Assembly (NCBI RefSeq): GCF_900770955.1
Contig: NZ_CAAGLX010000025.1
Span: forward strand, 1 to 64,000
Direction of reading: 5' to 3'
DNA length: 64,000 bases
From: an uncultured Phascolarctobacterium sp.
Lineage (GTDB): Bacteria > Bacillota > Negativicutes > Acidaminococcales > Acidaminococcaceae
Position 1 is the first letter of the stretch. Each line of letters starts with the position of its first letter. Shown here piece by piece: positions 25,376 to 33,195 of the stretch. The notes below the pieces were generated by a model. It ran no database searches. It had not been told where the DNA came from and was given only the letters and a program-made list of their open reading frames with translations. Position numbers and translations under genes: made by a program.

Positions 25376-26119
25376 TCACTTACACGCCAGCCTGTTAATC
25401 TGCGTTGCAATAATTCCCGCACCATAGCCGTTATCAATATTCACAACCGACACACAATTAGCACAGGAATTAATCATCGTCAGCAACGCACTGAGTCCAT
25501 GAAAGCTCGCCCCGTAGCCTACAGAAGTAGGCACTGCAATCACCGGATTACGCACAAGACCTCCAATAACGCTCGCCAGCGCACCCTCCATACCGGCAGC
25601 CGTCACAATGCAATTCGCCTGCTGCAGTAAATCCACCTTATCCAAAAGACGGTGAATACCGCTCACGCCAACATCGTAAAGACGCTCTACATGCGTCCCG
25701 AAAAACTCCGCCGTCTGCGCCGCCTCCTCCGCCACAGGAATATCAGCAGTACCTGCAGTACACACAACAACGCAACCGCTGCGCACCTTATCCTGGCGCT
25801 CCTGCTTCAGCGTCCGTGCCACCGGGTCATAAACAATATCAGGCAGCTGCCGCCGCACCAGCTCGTACTGCTCCGGCGTTGCCCGTGTGCCGAACACCTC
25901 GCCCTGCTCCGCCAAAAGACGCTTATAAATATCCGCCAAATACGCGTCAGGCTTACCGCTGCAGTAAACAACCTCCGCAAAGCCCGTACGCTGCTCACGC
26001 GAAGTATCAAGACGCGCATAATTTAAATTCTCATACGCCTTGCGATTAAAATAACGCTCAGCCTCAGCCACCGACAGCTTACCGCTGCGCACCTGTTCAA
26101 GTACACTCCTGGAGTCCAC
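25376..26119 (-). CDS. larB: LarB, nicotinic acid adenine dinucleotide carboxylase/hydrolase
   Basis: First enzyme of nickel-pincer cofactor synthesis; it carboxylates NaAD and releases AMP. The best start is a GTG at 26117-26119 preceded by a perfect AAGGAGGT, giving about 247 aa; the longer frame reads through the leader hairpin. The C-terminal half is AIR-carboxylase (PurE)-like (VCTAGTADIPVAEEAA, TAAGMEGALASVIGGL, PTSVGYG). larE follows 54 bp later. Confidence 0.93.
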   Translation of the reverse strand: MDSRSVLEQVRSGKLSVAEAERYFNRKAYENLNYARLDTSREQRTGFAEVVYCSGKPDAYLADIYKRLLAEQGEVFGTRATPEQYELVRRQLPDIVYDPVARTLKQERQDKVRSGCVVVCTAGTADIPVAEEAAQTAEFFGTHVERLYDVGVSGIHRLLDKVDLLQQANCIVTAAGMEGALASVIGGLVRNPVIAVPTSVGYGASFHGLSALLTMINSCANCVSVVNIDNGYGAGIIATQINRLACK

Positions 26120-26139
26120 TTTATACCTCCTTTTATGAC

Positions 26140-26175
26140 AAAGACTTAGTCCGCCGCAGAGCAGACTAAGTCTTT
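26140..26175 (-). terminator. Hairpin in the thrC-larB gap
   Basis: A perfect 12-bp inverted repeat AAAGACTTAGTC/GACTAAGTCTTT with a 12-nt loop. It lies 72 bp after the thrC stop and 20 bp before the larB start. The T tract on the minus strand is poor (TTTGTCAT), so it is either a weak thrC terminator or a structured larB leader. Confidence 0.6.
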
Positions 26176-26247
26176 CATATATAATATTAAATTTTTGCTT
26201 CATTACAGCGAAAGCATACCTGCAACGCAAGCATCCTTCACATCAAA

Positions 26248-27738
26248 TTACACCAGGTTCTTTACAACTGCCAGCTCCATCTTGTCAGCAGGCACAACCT
26301 CGGAATGCAGCACAGGCATATTCTCCAGCGCCAGCATACGCGGCGGAATCTCCGCACCGGTATCGGCATGCAGTTTCTGCAGCAGCTCGAACGGATTGCT
26401 ACCCTGCGGTTGGGCATCATCCAGAGCTGCCAAAACACTGTCGGCAAATTTATACGGACTTGCGGTAGACAGAACCACGGTATAGGTTTCGTCACTGGTC
26501 AGGAAGCGATATTTTTCCATCGCACGCCAAGCAACGGCAGTATGCGTATCCATCAGATAATGATAATCATTGTAGATACGGCCGATAGCCTCCTTAGTTT
26601 CCAGCTCATCAACCCAAGCACCGAAGAACTGGCTTTGAATCTGCTTCAGATCCTCGCTGTCAATCTCATAATGACCTTCTGTATTCAAACGCTTCATATA
26701 ATCTGCCACGCGCGCAGCATCATGCTCCGTCACGCTGTAAAGCAAACGCTCCAGATTACTGGAAACAAGAATATCCATAGAAGGAGAAACAGTCTTATAA
26801 AATTCACGGCGTCTGTCATAAACACCGGTATTGATAAAATCAGTCAGCACATTATTGCTGTTGGATGCACACAGCAGTCTGTCAATCGGCAAGCCCATCA
26901 GCTTAGCATAATAGCCTGCCAGAATGTCACCGAAGTTGCCTGTCGGAACAACAAAATTAATCGGGTCACCGGCAGTAATCTTGCCTGCCTTCACAGCATC
27001 TACATAAGCGCTGAAATAATAAACAATCTGCGGCACCAGACGGCCCCAGTTAATAGAATTGGCAGAAGAGAAGGTATAGCCCTTTTTCGCCAGCTCGTCA
27101 CTGAGAGCGGTATTGCCGAAGATTTCCTTCACGCCGCGCTGAGCATCATCAAAATTACCCTCAATACCAAAAACCTTTACGTTTTTGCCGGCTTGGGTAA
27201 TCATCTGCTGCTTTTGGATATCGCTTACACCCTCACTAGGGTAGAAAACGATAATCTGCGTGCCTGGAACATCAGCAAAGCCCTCCAAAGCAGCCTTGCC
27301 GGTATCACCGGAGGTAGCAACCAAAATAACAACCTTGTTCGTTTCACCGGTCTTTTGCATTGAACGTGTCAAAAGATGCGGCAAAAGCTGCAGTGCCATG
27401 TCCTTAAAAGCGGAAGTGGGGCCATGCCACAGCTCCAGCACACCGGTGTTGTCATTCACCTGTACCAGAGGCACAGGATTATCACCGAATTTTTCCGGCG
27501 CATAAGCAGCATTTACACATTCACGCAGCTCGTCCTCGCTGAAATCAGTCAAATACTGCAGCAGCACATCAACAGCACGCTCTGTATAAGGCTTACGCTC
27601 CATCGCCTTTATATCAACCATACGCATCGCAGGAATATTCTGCGGTACAAACAATCCTCCATCCGCTGCCAAACCACGGGTTATCGCGTGAGCAGCAGAA
27701 AACAAATCAGTTTTCCCTCTTGTACTAACATATAACAT
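26248..27738 (-). CDS. thrC: Threonine synthase
   Basis: PLP enzyme converting O-phosphohomoserine to threonine, 496 aa, the long (type I) form. The PLP lysine segment GPTSAFKDMALQLLP lies near residue 110, the phosphate-binding region ATSGDTGKAA near residue 165, and FVVPTGNFGDILAGYYA near residue 260. It is a single-gene unit with promoter at 27862-27890 and a 100-nt leader. Confidence 0.97.
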   Translation of the reverse strand: MLYVSTRGKTDLFSAAHAITRGLAADGGLFVPQNIPAMRMVDIKAMERKPYTERAVDVLLQYLTDFSEDELRECVNAAYAPEKFGDNPVPLVQVNDNTGVLELWHGPTSAFKDMALQLLPHLLTRSMQKTGETNKVVILVATSGDTGKAALEGFADVPGTQIIVFYPSEGVSDIQKQQMITQAGKNVKVFGIEGNFDDAQRGVKEIFGNTALSDELAKKGYTFSSANSINWGRLVPQIVYYFSAYVDAVKAGKITAGDPINFVVPTGNFGDILAGYYAKLMGLPIDRLLCASNSNNVLTDFINTGVYDRRREFYKTVSPSMDILVSSNLERLLYSVTEHDAARVADYMKRLNTEGHYEIDSEDLKQIQSQFFGAWVDELETKEAIGRIYNDYHYLMDTHTAVAWRAMEKYRFLTSDETYTVVLSTASPYKFADSVLAALDDAQPQGSNPFELLQKLHADTGAEIPPRMLALENMPVLHSEVVPADKMELAVVKNLV

Positions 27739-27861
27739 ATATTCAACCTACTTTCTCTTTAAATTTTGACGTCATACTGCCATCGGCGTCAACATCACGC
27801 CTTCGGGCCAGCACAGTCGTATTTCTTTCAAACACAATTGTGCAAATAGGTTATTAAGATT

Positions 27862-27890
27862 ATAATAGCACATTTTATAGGAAGGAACAA
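27862..27890 (-). promoter_or_regulatory. Promoter of thrC
   Basis: -35 TTGTTC (27885-27890), 17-bp spacer, -10 TATTAT (27862-27867). The leader downstream can form either GGCGT/ACGCC or TTGACG/CGTCAA, two mutually exclusive hairpins around 27760-27805. Confidence 0.55.
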
Positions 27891-27896
27891 GAGTTA

Positions 27897-28379
27897 CTAG
27901 GCAAAAATAAGCGGTGCCACCGTAGCTGCGGTAGCGCGCTGCAAATCAGCAGGCGCTGCAATAATCTGCATACCGCGCTGACCGGCGCTGATAGCAATCT
28001 CCGGCCAGTTATTGCTTGTCTCATCCATATATACAGGGTAGTTCTTCTTAGCACCTAACGGTGAGCAGCCGCCGCGGATATATCCTGTCAGCGGCAGCAC
28101 CTCCTTCAGGTGCACCAGCTCGGCACGCTTGTTGCCGCTGGCTCTGGCCAACGCCTTTAAATCAAGCTCGCCGTCACCGGGAATCACCGCAAACATAATG
28201 CCGTTCTTGTCACCGCGCACTACCAGTGTTTTAAAAACCTGCGCTGCAGGCATGCCAACCTCCGCAGCAACATGCACAGCGTCCAGATGTTCCTCGTCTA
28301 CAGGATATTCCAGCAGACGGTATTCTATCTTCAGCTCGTCCAGACGGCGGGCCGCATTAGTTTTTTTGTTATGTTTCAT
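27897..28379 (-). CDS. ybaK: Cys-tRNA(Pro)/Cys-tRNA(Cys) deacylase YbaK
   Basis: A 160-aa trans-editing protein that hydrolyses cysteine mischarged on tRNA-Pro. It shows the YbaK/EbsC core (KTLVVRGD, GDGELDLKALARASG, GYIRGGCSPLGAKK). The ribosome site is GAGGGGG, 9 nt before ATG. It is divergent from nadE, and the 97-bp gap carries a TATAAT (28424-28429) usable on plus. Confidence 0.9.
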   Translation of the reverse strand: MKHNKKTNAARRLDELKIEYRLLEYPVDEEHLDAVHVAAEVGMPAAQVFKTLVVRGDKNGIMFAVIPGDGELDLKALARASGNKRAELVHLKEVLPLTGYIRGGCSPLGAKKNYPVYMDETSNNWPEIAISAGQRGMQIIAAPADLQRATAATVAPLIFA

Positions 28380-28476
28380 AAGGAAAAACCCCCTCTAAGC
28401 TAGAGAAATTATTTCATCTCTGTTATAATAGCACTATAGTAAAGTAAAATGCAAATAAAATTGTGAGGACAATAAA

Positions 28477-30369
28477 TTGAAGCTGAAAATTATCTGCGGA
28501 CAGCTGGAAATCACCCCCGGCCGTCCTGATTTAAACTATAAGAAAATCATTGACGCTATCGAAAAAGCGCGTAGCCTTGAGGCAGATATCCTGCTGCTGC
28601 CGGAAATGGCACTGCCAGGTTATCTTATCGGTGATATATGGGAGCAGCAAACCTTTTTGGATGACTGCGCCTATTATACCGAAAAAATCGCTGCTGCCTC
28701 CGAAAATATCTGCGTAATTTTCGGCAGCGTTGCCACAGAGCCCGGCAAGCTCAACGAAGACGGCCGCGTACGCAAATACAATGCCGCCTTTGCCTGCCAA
28801 AACGGCATGCCGATTGGCGGTTATCAGGGACGTAGCTTCTTCATCAAGAATTCGCTGCCCAACTACCGCGAATTTGATGACTGCCGTCATTTTTACAGCC
28901 TGCAGAAGCTCTGCGCCGAAGAAAATGCGAGCGTCAGCGAAGCACTGCAGCCACTGGAAATCAGCATCCGCGGCACCAGCCTGCGCATTGGTGTAATGCT
29001 GTGTGAGGACGGCTGGACGGAAAATTATCACCTCAATGTACCACAAACGCTGGCCAACAACGGCGCACAGCTTCTGTGCAACCTTTCCTGCTCCCCCTAT
29101 ACATTAGGTAAAAACCGCAAGCGCAACCGCCTCTTCAGTGCTCAGGCACGCACCACAGGCATCCCGCTTATCTACTGCAATAACGTCGGCATTCAGAACA
29201 ACGGCAAGAATATTTTCACCTATGACGGCTGCAGCTCTGCATATAACGGCGACGGTAGTCTGGTAACATCTGCACCCATGTATGCCGATACATTTTTGGA
29301 ATTCACCTGGGACACCGAAGCGAACTGTATCATACCCACCTGTCCGCCGGCAGAGCTGCCGCAGGAGCCGGAATCAGTGTATCGCGCTCTGCGCTACGGC
29401 ACAGCCAAATTCCTGCAGCAATGCGGCATCAAGCGCATGACTGTCGGTCTTTCCGGCGGCATCGACAGCGCCGTAACTGCTGCTATGTATGCGGATATTT
29501 TAGGACCGGAAAACGTACTGCTGCTCAACCTGCCCTCGCGCTTCAACTCCGCTGCCACCCGCAACAGCGCACAGCAATTGGCACAGGCACTGGGCGCAAA
29601 CTATGCCGTAATGCCCATCAGCGAAAGCTATGAGCTGACGGTTAAGCAGCTGGAGCAAACTCCCATCACCCATCTGGCAGACGGTAGCAGCTTCAATTTG
29701 CAGCTCAGCGGACTAATTAAGGAAAATATCCAGGCACGTGACCGCGGTGCACGTGTCATCGCTGCAGCGTCTGCAGCCTTTGGCGGTGCCTTCAGCTGCA
29801 ACTCCAACAAAGCGGAGCTGGCAATTGGCTACGCCACCTTCTATGGTGATATCTGCGGTGCCATGGCCATGATCGGAGATTTATGGAAGCATCAGGTATA
29901 TGCCTTAGGCCGTTATCTGAACGAGGTAGTTTACAAGCGTGAGGTAATCCCCGAAGCCATCTTCACCATCCGTCCCAGCGCCGAGCTTTCGGATGCGCAG
30001 ACCGTAGGCAACGGCGGCGACCCGCTTGTTTACAACTATCATGACTACCTGCTGCGCGCCTTTATCGAAAACTGGCACAAAACAACGCCAGCAGATATCC
30101 TGCGTTGGTACAAGGCAGGCACGCTGGCGACAGAGCTTGGCTGTACGCAGGAAGCGATTGAAGAGGCCTGTCCTGATGCTGCAGCGCTGATTGCCGATTT
30201 GGAGCGTTGGTGGAGACTGTTCGCCGGCTTTGCTGTTGCCAAACGCATTCAGGCACCGCCAGTTTTGTCGCTCACCAAACGCGCTTTTGGCTATGACCAC
30301 CGCGAAGCACAGCTTACGCCCTATTTTTCGCGTGAATATTACGAGCTTAAGGCAGAGCTGCTGAAATAA
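28477..30369 (+). CDS. nadE: Glutamine-dependent NAD+ synthetase
   Basis: Makes NAD+ from deamido-NAD+ with ammonia channelled from glutamine. The protein is 630 aa. The N-terminal nitrilase-type glutaminase domain has its Glu in LLPEMALPG, Lys in SFFIKNSLPNY and Cys in VMLCEDGW. The C-terminal synthetase domain has the PP-loop LSGGIDSAV near residue 325. The start is TTG with GAGGA 7 nt upstream, and no in-frame ATG precedes the conserved MKLKIICGQ. It is the only large plus-strand gene here. Confidence 0.94.
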   Translation: MKLKIICGQLEITPGRPDLNYKKIIDAIEKARSLEADILLLPEMALPGYLIGDIWEQQTFLDDCAYYTEKIAAASENICVIFGSVATEPGKLNEDGRVRKYNAAFACQNGMPIGGYQGRSFFIKNSLPNYREFDDCRHFYSLQKLCAEENASVSEALQPLEISIRGTSLRIGVMLCEDGWTENYHLNVPQTLANNGAQLLCNLSCSPYTLGKNRKRNRLFSAQARTTGIPLIYCNNVGIQNNGKNIFTYDGCSSAYNGDGSLVTSAPMYADTFLEFTWDTEANCIIPTCPPAELPQEPESVYRALRYGTAKFLQQCGIKRMTVGLSGGIDSAVTAAMYADILGPENVLLLNLPSRFNSAATRNSAQQLAQALGANYAVMPISESYELTVKQLEQTPITHLADGSSFNLQLSGLIKENIQARDRGARVIAAASAAFGGAFSCNSNKAELAIGYATFYGDICGAMAMIGDLWKHQVYALGRYLNEVVYKREVIPEAIFTIRPSAELSDAQTVGNGGDPLVYNYHDYLLRAFIENWHKTTPADILRWYKAGTLATELGCTQEAIEEACPDAAALIADLERWWRLFAGFAVAKRIQAPPVLSLTKRAFGYDHREAQLTPYFSREYYELKAELLK

Positions 30370-30381
30370 GCAATCTGTCCG

Positions 30382-30423
30382 GCAGAAGAAAAATATGATT
30401 TCAAATATTTTTCTTCTGCTTTA
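30382..30423 (+). terminator. Terminator after nadE
   Basis: A 15-bp stem GCAGAAGAAAAATAT/ATATTTTTCTTCTGC with a short loop, followed by TTTAT, 13 bp after the nadE stop. Confidence 0.8.
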
Positions 30424-30448
30424 TGATTAACAAAGTATATATTTTCTC

Positions 30449-30477
30449 TTGACATCTGTTTAATTAAATAGTATAAT
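30449..30477 (+). promoter_or_regulatory. Promoter of the tRNA-Pro-Gly-Arg cluster
   Basis: Consensus -35 TTGACA (30449-30454) and -10 TATAAT (30472-30477) with a 17-bp spacer; transcription would start just before tRNA-Pro. Confidence 0.88.
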
Positions 30478-30489
30478 ACCTTTTGTATT

Positions 30490-30566
30490 CGGGGTGTAGC
30501 GCAGTTTGGTAGCGCACCTGCCTTGGGAGCAGGGTGTCGCAGGTTCGAATCCTGCCACTCCGACCA
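30490..30566 (+). tRNA. tRNA-Pro (anticodon TGG)
   Basis: Acceptor CGGGGTG pairs with CACTCCG. The anticodon stem CCTGC/GCAGG has loop CTTGGGA (TGG). The T-arm is AGGTTCGAATCCT and CCA is encoded. Confidence 0.97.
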
Positions 30567-30567
30567 T

Positions 30568-30641
30568 GCGGGTGTAGTTTAGTGGTAAAACCTCAGCCTT
30601 CCAAGCTGATGTTGTGGGTTCGATTCCCATCGCCCGCTCCA
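30568..30641 (+). tRNA. tRNA-Gly (anticodon TCC)
   Basis: Acceptor GCGGGTG pairs with CGCCCGC (one mismatch-type pair). Anticodon loop CTTCCAA (TCC), T-arm GGGTTCGATTCCC, CCA encoded. It starts one base after tRNA-Pro. Confidence 0.97.
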
Positions 30642-30650
30642 AATTAATAT

Positions 30651-30727
<77 letters not shown>

Positions 30728-30735
30728 TGAAAGAA

Positions 30736-30768
30736 ACCCCGCAACCATGCAGGTTGCGGGGTATTTTT
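30736..30768 (+). terminator. Terminator of the tRNA cluster
   Basis: ACCCCGCAACC/GGTTGCGGGGT perfect 11-bp stem followed by ATTTTTG, 9 bp after tRNA-Arg. Confidence 0.93.
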
Positions 30769-30814
30769 GTGTGTAAAAACTGCCCATCGCTGAGCAAGCG
30801 GTTAAATAATTTTA

Positions 30815-31018
30815 TTATTGTTTATGTTTAGCAGCCCATTCGGCTCGAGCCTGGTTTAAGGAAATTCCTAACTCTCCACCACCATAATCGGGCTCCAGTT
30901 CCAACACTGCATCGTCAATCCATCCACATACTTTACAGCCTAAGAAACAACAATCAAGTGGATTTGCACTACGTCTCGTAAATTCATATTGACCGCAAAC
31001 AGGACATAAGTGTTTCAT
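30815..31018 (-). CDS. Small Cys-rich protein, CPCC-like family
   Basis: A 67-aa protein with CPVCG, a double-Cys CCFLGCKVCGW, then DD and PDYGGGELGISLNQAR. The pattern matches the Cys-rich CPCC domain (zinc-ribbon-like, usually ending PDY-GGxNxxSLxxAR), which is frequent near polymorphic-toxin immunity loci. The ATG has GGAGG 9 nt upstream. Its 5' end overlaps the preceding 54-aa ORF by 35 bp. The role as an immunity protein is inference. Confidence 0.6.
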   Translation of the reverse strand: MKHLCPVCGQYEFTRRSANPLDCCFLGCKVCGWIDDAVLELEPDYGGGELGISLNQARAEWAAKHKQ

Positions 31019-31148
31019 TTTTTGTTTCCCTCCAATCGGTGATTTCAGGATGCATGTCTTTTTTTATGTCGCCATAACCACAATGAACTATTTCGTAACA
31101 ATCGCCATCATAAATTTTCTTTTGGAAAATCGGACAATATACCATCAT
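30984..31148 (-). CDS. Small Cys-containing protein, 54 aa
   Basis: Starts MMVYCPIFQKKIYDGDCYEI behind AGGAG (5-nt spacing) and runs 54 codons to TGA, overlapping the CPCC-like gene in another frame. It has three Cys in the first 25 residues and polar sequence after that. The ribosome site and overlap suggest translational coupling with the CPCC-like gene. Function unknown; small proteins of this look occur in toxin/immunity neighbourhoods. Confidence 0.5.
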   Translation of the reverse strand: MMVYCPIFQKKIYDGDCYEIVHCGYGDIKKDMHPEITDWRETKNETLMSCLRSI

Positions 31149-31233
31149 TTCATCTCCTGCATCAATTTCTTAATCACCTATATTTTTCTTAACTGTCTTT
31201 TATAGTACCATGAAGGTTGAAATCGTCCATAGG

Positions 31234-31410
31234 TTACTCCTCAATGATCTCAAAATAGCTGGCTGGAACATAGTACGTTTCGTCCATATCTGTATTAATT
31301 TGATACCATTTTTTCTTTTTAGGCCCTTTAACAGCAACATCGAGCACATCATAAATTTTCCCTTGTGTACCAAAAGGAAAATCACTTTCAGCTATCCATT
31401 TCGCCTTCAT
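31234..31410 (-). CDS. Small SH3-like protein, 58 aa (module copy 1)
   Basis: The frame MKAKWIAESD...QGKIYDVLDV...WYQINTDMD...YVPASYFEIIEE has the look of a small SH3-fold protein, with GAGGGTGA upstream of ATG. It shares its pattern (KIYD, W/MYxI-D, S-FEIIE) with the 55-aa ORF at 31658-31825. The ATG overlaps the stop of the preceding fragment (ATGA), implying coupling. Function unknown; possibly an immunity or phage-derived partner protein. Confidence 0.5.
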   Translation of the reverse strand: MKAKWIAESDFPFGTQGKIYDVLDVAVKGPKKKKWYQINTDMDETYYVPASYFEIIEE

Positions 31411-31625
31411 TCAATCACCCTCTTCTTAATAAAGCTGCATTTTTTTGGAGACCGAAACCAATGAACATCTGCTTTAACAGGATCTCCGTAATAAGCAAGA
31501 CAACACGTTGCTTTACAATGTGTTATTTCGTCAGGATTAACATCAAATTGTTTGGCTAATTGCAGCACAATATGCCAGCTTGCACTCAAACTAGTCATAG
31601 TCCATCGACGCTTTGAGTACAGCAA
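31407..31625 (-). pseudogene. Short fragment with an AxVHWF tail (module copy 1)
   Basis: An open frame of up to 72 codons without a ribosome site at either TTG (31625) or ATG (31598). The C-terminal part KADVHWFRSPKKCSFIKKRV resembles an AEVHWYE..G...FKIKR tail that I associate, from memory only, with toxin- or phage-linked proteins. It may be the surviving 3' end of a larger gene. It is joined to the 58-aa gene by an ATGA overlap. Confidence 0.4.
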
Positions 31626-31657
31626 GGATTTTGTAGATTGTGTTAAAGTACCAATTG

Positions 31658-31825
31658 TTAATTTTCAATAACCTCAAAGTCGCTTAAGTCATACAAATAA
31701 GCGCCATCGCCGCTATCATCCTCAATGGAATACATTTTGTGTCCATGAAAATTTACAATTTCTGCGTCATAAATTTTATTTTGTGTCAAATCTACGCAAT
31801 CATTAATAATGCATTTTACTTTCAC
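31658..31825 (-). CDS. Small SH3-like protein, 55 aa (module copy 2)
   Basis: The best start is GTG at 31823-31825, 8 nt after GGAGG; the ATG at 31840 lies before that site. The protein MKVKCIINDCVDLTQNKIYD...MYSIEDDSGDGAYLYDLSDFEVIEN is a likely paralog of the 58-aa protein at 31234-31410. It follows directly after the stop of a decayed gene whose end resembles the fragment preceding copy 1. Function unknown. Confidence 0.5.
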   Translation of the reverse strand: MKVKCIINDCVDLTQNKIYDAEIVNFHGHKMYSIEDDSGDGAYLYDLSDFEVIEN

Positions 31826-31827
31826 TA

Positions 31828-32295
31828 TTAAAGCCTCCATTCTTTGGCTAGCCTAGTAGGAAATTTGTATTCAAAACCACCAACATTTTCATTGTAATAA
31901 AAATGAATTTCACTAATAAACACAGCACCCAAATCATCTATAATTTGGGTTTCCCTCTACATTTTAACCACTTCTCAGGCGCTGTATCAGGAAAAACTTC
32001 TACTAGTTTAGGTAATATCCCGATTTCATCACCAATTGAAGATCCGTAAATCTTAGTAACTTTAGAATTAGGGAGTATCATTTTTAACAGTAATACTCTT
32101 AGGCAATGTTTCAAAAATGTTTTCATGAATCACTGCTTGCTTTACGTACATATTAACATCATCTTTCGCTTTCTACAAGTCTTTGTTTGCAGCTTTAGCA
32201 AGAACTGCAGCTAAACTATTACCAGCGAAGCGGCCACAATTGTCATGCTCCGCACCATTAGTATCCTTTTTATTATCTAATGCTGTGCCTGACAT
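31828..32295 (-). pseudogene. Decayed gene of toxin/phage-associated type
   Basis: Coding sequence can be followed through three disruptions: MSGTALDNKKD...AKAANKDL, an in-frame TAG (32173-32175), KAKDDVNMYVKQAVIHENIF...KND, a shift into NSKVTKIYGSSIGDEIG...PEKWLKCRGK, and a second shift into IIDDLGAVFISEIHFYYNE...TRLAKEW. The final part shows the same [AS]-E/D-[VI]-H-[WF]-[FY] tail as the copy-1 fragment. Composition is AT-rich compared with neighbours. Original function not known. Confidence 0.5.
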
Positions 32296-32404
32296 TTGCA
32301 CGCATCTACGGTTCGTATTCTTTATAAACACCACCTCTATTCTTATAAAAAAATCTGAGCATAACAGCCCAGGTTAAAAGTAGCAATTTTGATTACGAAT
32401 ATTG

Positions 32405-32650
32405 TTAATACCAGATACGAGTTTTAGTATCCGGAAAATTATTATTTCTAAACATTTCATAAAGCATACTAACCCCATGACCGCGATACATTGAACCAAA
32501 ATTTTCTTTTAGCTCATCAGGCTCATCCAATAGTTTAATTTCTCCGGTTTTTTTATTGACAGAAAAATAATAAGCCTTTTCACTGGCACTAGGATACGCA
32601 TAATAATAAACAACATCATTGTTTTCTTTTTCTTTTTTCATTTTCAGCAT
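32405..32650 (-). CDS. Hypothetical protein, 81 aa
   Basis: A small soluble protein (MLKMKKEKENNDVVYYYAY..., then KKTGEIKLLDEPDEL and GHGVSMLYEMFRNN) with AAGGTG about 8 nt before the ATG. It has no signal peptide or membrane segment. The sequence looks like a real, compact domain, but I do not recognise it. It lies in the AT-rich patch beside broken genes, so an orphan immunity-type role is possible but unproven. Confidence 0.45.
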   Translation of the reverse strand: MLKMKKEKENNDVVYYYAYPSASEKAYYFSVNKKTGEIKLLDEPDELKENFGSMYRGHGVSMLYEMFRNNNFPDTKTRIWY

Positions 32651-32771
32651 TTCGTTTCACCTTCCAGCTCATGCATATCAATAAAACATGCCTTAGCTTG
32701 CGCTTACTATAACCTATTAAGAATTTCACGAATATCTTATAATATAATTAATAGTAAGGGAGGAATGTTCT

Positions 32772-32900
32772 ATGAAGAAATTTTTTCACGATTTATTCCT
32801 TGTCTTAGTTTTTATAGCAGGAATAATCGCTTTATTCATATTCGTTGGATTAGCCTTTGTCATCATCGGCGGTATATTAATGGACATATTCCTGAAATAA
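32772..32900 (+). CDS. Small single-helix membrane peptide, 42 aa
   Basis: MKKFFHDLFLVLVFIAGIIA continues as one long hydrophobic helix and ends MDIFLK. GGGAGGA lies 7-9 nt upstream of ATG, a TATAAT-rich promoter region sits at about 32735-32755, and a strong terminator follows at 32934-32971, so it looks like a complete transcription unit. Size and layout recall type I toxin or small membrane stress peptides, but no antisense RNA can be shown. Confidence 0.55.
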   Translation: MKKFFHDLFLVLVFIAGIIALFIFVGLAFVIIGGILMDIFLK

Positions 32901-32907
32901 TTATTGA

Positions 32908-33195
32908 TTAAACGAGGACAGTTTTTGATATGTACCCCCAATTCTGGACATCCAAAGTTGGGGGTGTTTTTATGAAATACAGTAATGCGGGTGTATCGTC
33001 AAATGCGTTAGCGATTTTGTGCTTAGTAGCGATGGAATGCTTGACTTCATGATTGTTTGATGATACAGTATCATTTATAGAAGCAGTATTACCACTACCG
33101 GATTCGGACGTATACTGAGGGCTGATTTTATCAGCATGACGTTTAGTGGTTGCTGCTTCATTCCACATATTTAAATTAAAGCTGCATTTTGGCAT
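32908..33195 (-). pseudogene. Possible gene remnant, 95-codon open frame
   Basis: A minus-strand frame (MPKCSFNLNMWNEAATTKRHADKI...), polar and Ser/Asn/Thr-rich. It runs antisense through the terminator at 32934-32971, has no ribosome site, and its start overlaps the end of the broken gene at 33171-33359. I list it only as likely debris; it may not be coding at all. Confidence 0.2.
32934..32971 (+). terminator. Terminator after the 42-aa peptide
   Basis: ACCCCCAA...TTGGGGGT stem with an inner TGGA/TCCA extension, followed by GTTTTT on the plus strand. Confidence 0.8.

Noticed and set aside
26120..26230. N-terminal extension of larB
   Set aside because: It would read through the 12-bp hairpin and lacks a ribosome site, whereas the GTG at 26117-26119 has a perfect AAGGAGGT.
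32934..32971. Insertion-sequence end (inverted repeat of Cs and Gs)
   Set aside because: The ACCCCCAA/TTGGGGGT repeat is a compact hairpin followed by T residues and placed just after a small gene, which is better explained as a terminator. No transposase remnant is present.
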